Source: JBOHNM01 sp050730675 (GTDB lineage: Bacteria; Planctomycetota; Phycisphaerae; Phycisphaerales; UBA1924). From it: a stretch of 6,291 bases of DNA. The notes under the pieces are model-generated. The model searched no databases, was not told the origin of the DNA, and was given only the letters and a program-made list of their open reading frames with translations. The DNA lies in contig JBOHNM010000197.1 of the NCBI GenBank assembly GCA_050730675.1, forward strand, positions 1-6,291. Reading direction: 5' to 3'. Made by a program: the position numbers and the translations under genes. Below, one piece after another: positions 4,752 through 6,291 of the stretch (its first letter is position 1; every line of letters begins with the position of its first letter).

Positions 4752-5990
4752 TCAGTGGTGGGCCCACTCGACCTTGCTCAGATCGATGCCCTCGTTGTGC
4801 ATGTCGTACAGCGGGCTCAACTCGCGCAGCTTCTTCACGCTCGCGACGATCTTCTCGATGGCGAAGTCGATCTGTTCGTCGGTGGTCCACTTGCCCATCG
4901 ACAGCCGCAGTGAGCTGTGCGCCAGCTCGTCGCCGACGCCGAGGCTCTTGAGGACGTAGCTGGGCTCGAGGCTGGCGCTCGTGCACGCCGAGCCGCTGGA
5001 GCAGGCGACTTCCTTCACAGCCATCATCAGGCTCTCGCCCTCGACGAACCCGAAGCTGATATTGCTGATGTGCGGCAGGCGTTTCTCGGCGTGGCCGTTG
5101 ACCGCGCAGCTGTCGAGCTTGGAAAGGACGGTCTTCTCCAGCCGCTGACGCAGTGCCAGCAGCCGCACCCCGTCGCGCTCCATCTCGTTGAGCGCGATCT
5201 CGCACGCCTTGCCGAAGCCGACGATGCCGGTGATGTTCAGTGTGCCGGGGCGGAAGCCTCGCTCCTGGCCGCCGCCGTCGACGAGGGCCTGCAGGCGCAC
5301 CCGCGGGCGGTGGCGCCGGACGTACAGGGCGCCGACACCCTTGGGGCCGTAGATCTTGTGGCTCGACCACGAGAGCAGGTCCACGTTGTCGCGCTCGACA
5401 TTGGTCGGCATCTTGCCGGCCCACTGCGTCGCGTCGGTGTGGAAGATCACACCCTTGTCGTGGCAGAGCTTGCCGATGGCGGGGATGTCGTTGATCGTCC
5501 CGATCTCGTTGTTGGCCCACATGATCGTCACCAGGATCGTGTCGGGGCGCAGCGCGCCCGCGACCATCGCGGCCGTGATCACCCCGTCCGCCGGCGGCTC
5601 GAGGAACGTGACGTCGAACCCTTCCTTCTGCAGGCGCTTGCACGGATCCAGCACGGCCTTGTGCTCATGCACCGCCGTGATGATGTGCCCGCGGCTCTTG
5701 CTCCCCGCCGGCGCCTTCTCGTACAGATACGCCGCACCCTTGATGGCCAGGTTGTTGCTCTCGGTCGAGCCGGAGGTGAAGATGATCTCCTTCTCCGACG
5801 CGCCGATCAGCTTGGCGGCCTGCTCACGGGCAGCATCCACCGCCTCTTCCGCTTCCCAGCCGTACTTGTGGCTCCGGGAGCCGGAGTTGCCAAAGTGTTC
5901 GGTGAAATACGGCAGCATCGCTTCCACCACGCGCGGGTCGCACGGGGTCGTCGCGGCATGGTCGAGATAGATCGGCAGCTTCATCGTCAT
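4752..5990 (-). CDS. iscS: Cysteine desulfurase IscS (class I)
   Basis: This pyridoxal-phosphate enzyme converts L-cysteine to L-alanine and holds the sulfur as a persulfide for IscU and other acceptors. The 412-residue protein is close in length to E. coli IscS. Visible features are the opening YLDHAATTP (8-16), SGSTESNN (73-80), His110 in VHEHKAVLD (107-115), Asp186 and Gln189 in HTDATQWAGK (184-193), the PLP lysine Lys212 in SSHKIYGPKG (209-218), GFRPGT (245-250), and the persulfide Cys336 in SSGSACTSASLEPSYVL (331-347). The longer Cys loop and the IscU-contacting tail (DLSKVEWAHH, 403-412) mark class I IscS rather than SufS. Cys330 is an extra cysteine six residues before the active one. 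The start at 5990 follows GGGGAG at 7-base spacing; an ATG at 5984 and an in-frame ATG at 6050 are alternatives. It is first in the iscS-iscU-carrier series; no iscR lies upstream. Confidence 0.96.
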   Translation of the reverse strand: MTMKLPIYLDHAATTPCDPRVVEAMLPYFTEHFGNSGSRSHKYGWEAEEAVDAAREQAAKLIGASEKEIIFTSGSTESNNLAIKGAAYLYEKAPAGSKSRGHIITAVHEHKAVLDPCKRLQKEGFDVTFLEPPADGVITAAMVAGALRPDTILVTIMWANNEIGTINDIPAIGKLCHDKGVIFHTDATQWAGKMPTNVERDNVDLLSWSSHKIYGPKGVGALYVRRHRPRVRLQALVDGGGQERGFRPGTLNITGIVGFGKACEIALNEMERDGVRLLALRQRLEKTVLSKLDSCAVNGHAEKRLPHISNISFGFVEGESLMMAVKEVACSSGSACTSASLEPSYVLKSLGVGDELAHSSLRLSMGKWTTDEQIDFAIEKIVASVKKLRELSPLYDMHNEGIDLSKVEWAHH

Positions 5991-5997
5991 CGGGTGT

Positions 5998-6003
5998 CTC
6001 CCC
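5998..6003 (-). promoter_or_regulatory. Shine-Dalgarno site of iscS
   Basis: The minus strand reads GGGGAG, seven bases before the ATG at 5990. The second ATG at 5984 would have 13-base spacing, and the in-frame ATG at 6050 would lie at the candidate promoter, so 5990 is preferred. Confidence 0.75.
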
Positions 6004-6010
6004 GGGAGTT

Positions 6011-6048
6011 GATCACGTGCTTGGAACCATTCTAAAGAACGCACGATC
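6011..6048. promoter_or_regulatory. Imperfect inverted repeat upstream of iscS
   Basis: GATCACGTGC (6011-6020) and GCACGATC (6041-6048) are complementary arms apart from a 2-base AC bulge, with a 20-base spacer. The spacer contains the short symmetric TTCTAAAGAA (6030-6039). The arms bracket or overlap the candidate -10 boxes of iscS, as an operator would. No known regulator motif is recognised; it does not look like an IscR site I can identify. Confidence 0.3.
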
Positions 6049-6051
6049 ATA
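6029..6051 (-). promoter_or_regulatory. Candidate promoter core for iscS
   Basis: Two -10-like words are seen on the minus strand: TATGAT (plus 6046-6051) and TAGAAT (plus 6029-6034), each one mismatch from TATAAT. Neither has a TTGACA-like -35 at normal spacing. They are the most AT-rich part of the 133-base gap between the RsbW-like gene and iscS, so a promoter here is likely but the exact box is undecided. Confidence 0.3.
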
Positions 6052-6123
6052 CGCCATCCGCGCCACCCCTGATCGGATCGCGGTTTCCGTTCGGTAAGGC
6101 TGATTGGCCATCTGGCATAAGTG

Positions 6124-6291
6124 TCAGGCCTGCTCGGGGCGCTGATACACCATCACCAGTCGCCGCCCGTCCAGTTCGTGCCGGACTTCGGACATGAAGT
6201 TCCGGATCAGCATCAATCCACGGCCGCTGGGCAGCTCGATGTTCTCTTCCAGCGTCGGGTCGGCGACGGCCTCGGGCTTGTATCCAGGCCC
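6124..6291 (-). CDS. C-terminal end of an RsbW-like ATP-binding protein (anti-sigma/Ser-Thr kinase type), partial
   Basis: The last 55 residues of a gene entering from the right edge are present. The frame begins GPGYKPEAVADPT and continues ENIELPSGRGLMLIRNFMSEV, the layout of the ATP-binding half of RsbW/SpoIIAB-type GHKL (Bergerat-fold) proteins: a GxGxxP loop, DPT...EN, and the GRGL..I turn that closes over ATP, ending in a short beta-rich tail (LVMVYQRP). Such proteins usually sequester a sigma factor or phosphorylate an anti-anti-sigma partner; the partner genes would lie outside the window. The N-terminal helix with the catalytic Asn is not visible, so activity cannot be judged. The gene ends 133 bases before iscS, in the same direction. 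No terminator with a T-run follows its stop, so some read-through into iscS is possible. Confidence 0.82.
   Translation of the reverse strand, partial: GPGYKPEAVADPTLEENIELPSGRGLMLIRNFMSEVRHELDGRRLVMVYQRPEQA

Noticed and set aside
4698..4913. Short plus-strand frame beginning in the iscU-iscS spacer
   Set aside because: Its start reads through the heptanucleotide repeat and the rest lies opposite iscS; no sign of a real protein.
4917..6035. Plus-strand open frame of 372 codons opposite iscS
   Set aside because: Low-complexity composition and no family motif; the minus strand encodes a complete IscS with all catalytic residues.
6071..6079. GATCGGATC near-palindrome and clustered GATC sites upstream of iscS
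   Set aside because: Too short and too likely by chance to support an operator or methylation-control claim.

Overview
The window is ordinary, gene-dense bacterial chromosome. It is strongly GC-rich by eye, with C or G in most third codon positions, and has no insertion sequence, phage gene, CRISPR array, tRNA or rRNA that I can see. The RecO N-terminus, the combination of an HDOD protein with a worn GGDEF domain, and the RsbW-type protein beside isc genes suggest the Planctomycetota, perhaps a Phycisphaerae-like lineage. That placement is inference from sequence style and has not been tested by a search.

Layout from left to right. Positions 1-23 may hold the first codons of a minus-strand gene cut by the window edge. 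Positions 24-73 are a short divergent spacer with a C-rich tract. Two plus-strand genes follow: recO (74-862), a recombinational-repair protein without the zinc-finger cysteines seen in many homologues, and a signalling-type HDOD protein with a degenerate GGDEF domain (932-2416). The second meets, tail to tail with only 10 bases between, a block of minus-strand genes.

The minus-strand block, in its direction of transcription, begins with the end of an RsbW-like anti-sigma/ATPase gene (6124-6291, cut by the edge). An intergenic promoter region follows, then iscS (4752-5990, cysteine desulfurase), iscU (4237-4671, scaffold) and an A-type Fe-S carrier of the IscA/ErpA/HesB family (3748-4125). 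A clear rho-independent terminator comes next, and then an M16 zinc peptidase (2427-3647).

IscS, IscU and the A-type protein form a core Fe-S cluster assembly pathway: sulfur from cysteine, a nascent cluster on IscU, and delivery by the carrier. No iscR, hscA, hscB or fdx lies in the window, although IscU keeps the LPPVK chaperone-binding motif. The carrier gene appears to have its own -10 box and a strong Shine-Dalgarno sequence, so it may be expressed partly apart from iscSU. The terminator separates the Fe-S genes from the peptidase, whose promoter is not obvious.

I found no convincing new multi-gene system. The points most worth a second look are the HDOD protein with an inactive GGDEF domain, the terminator/M16 junction with a 15-base tandem duplication at the carrier stop codon, inverted repeats beside the candidate promoters of iscS and the carrier gene, a G-quadruplex motif ahead of recO, and a degenerate 7-base repeat between iscU and iscS.
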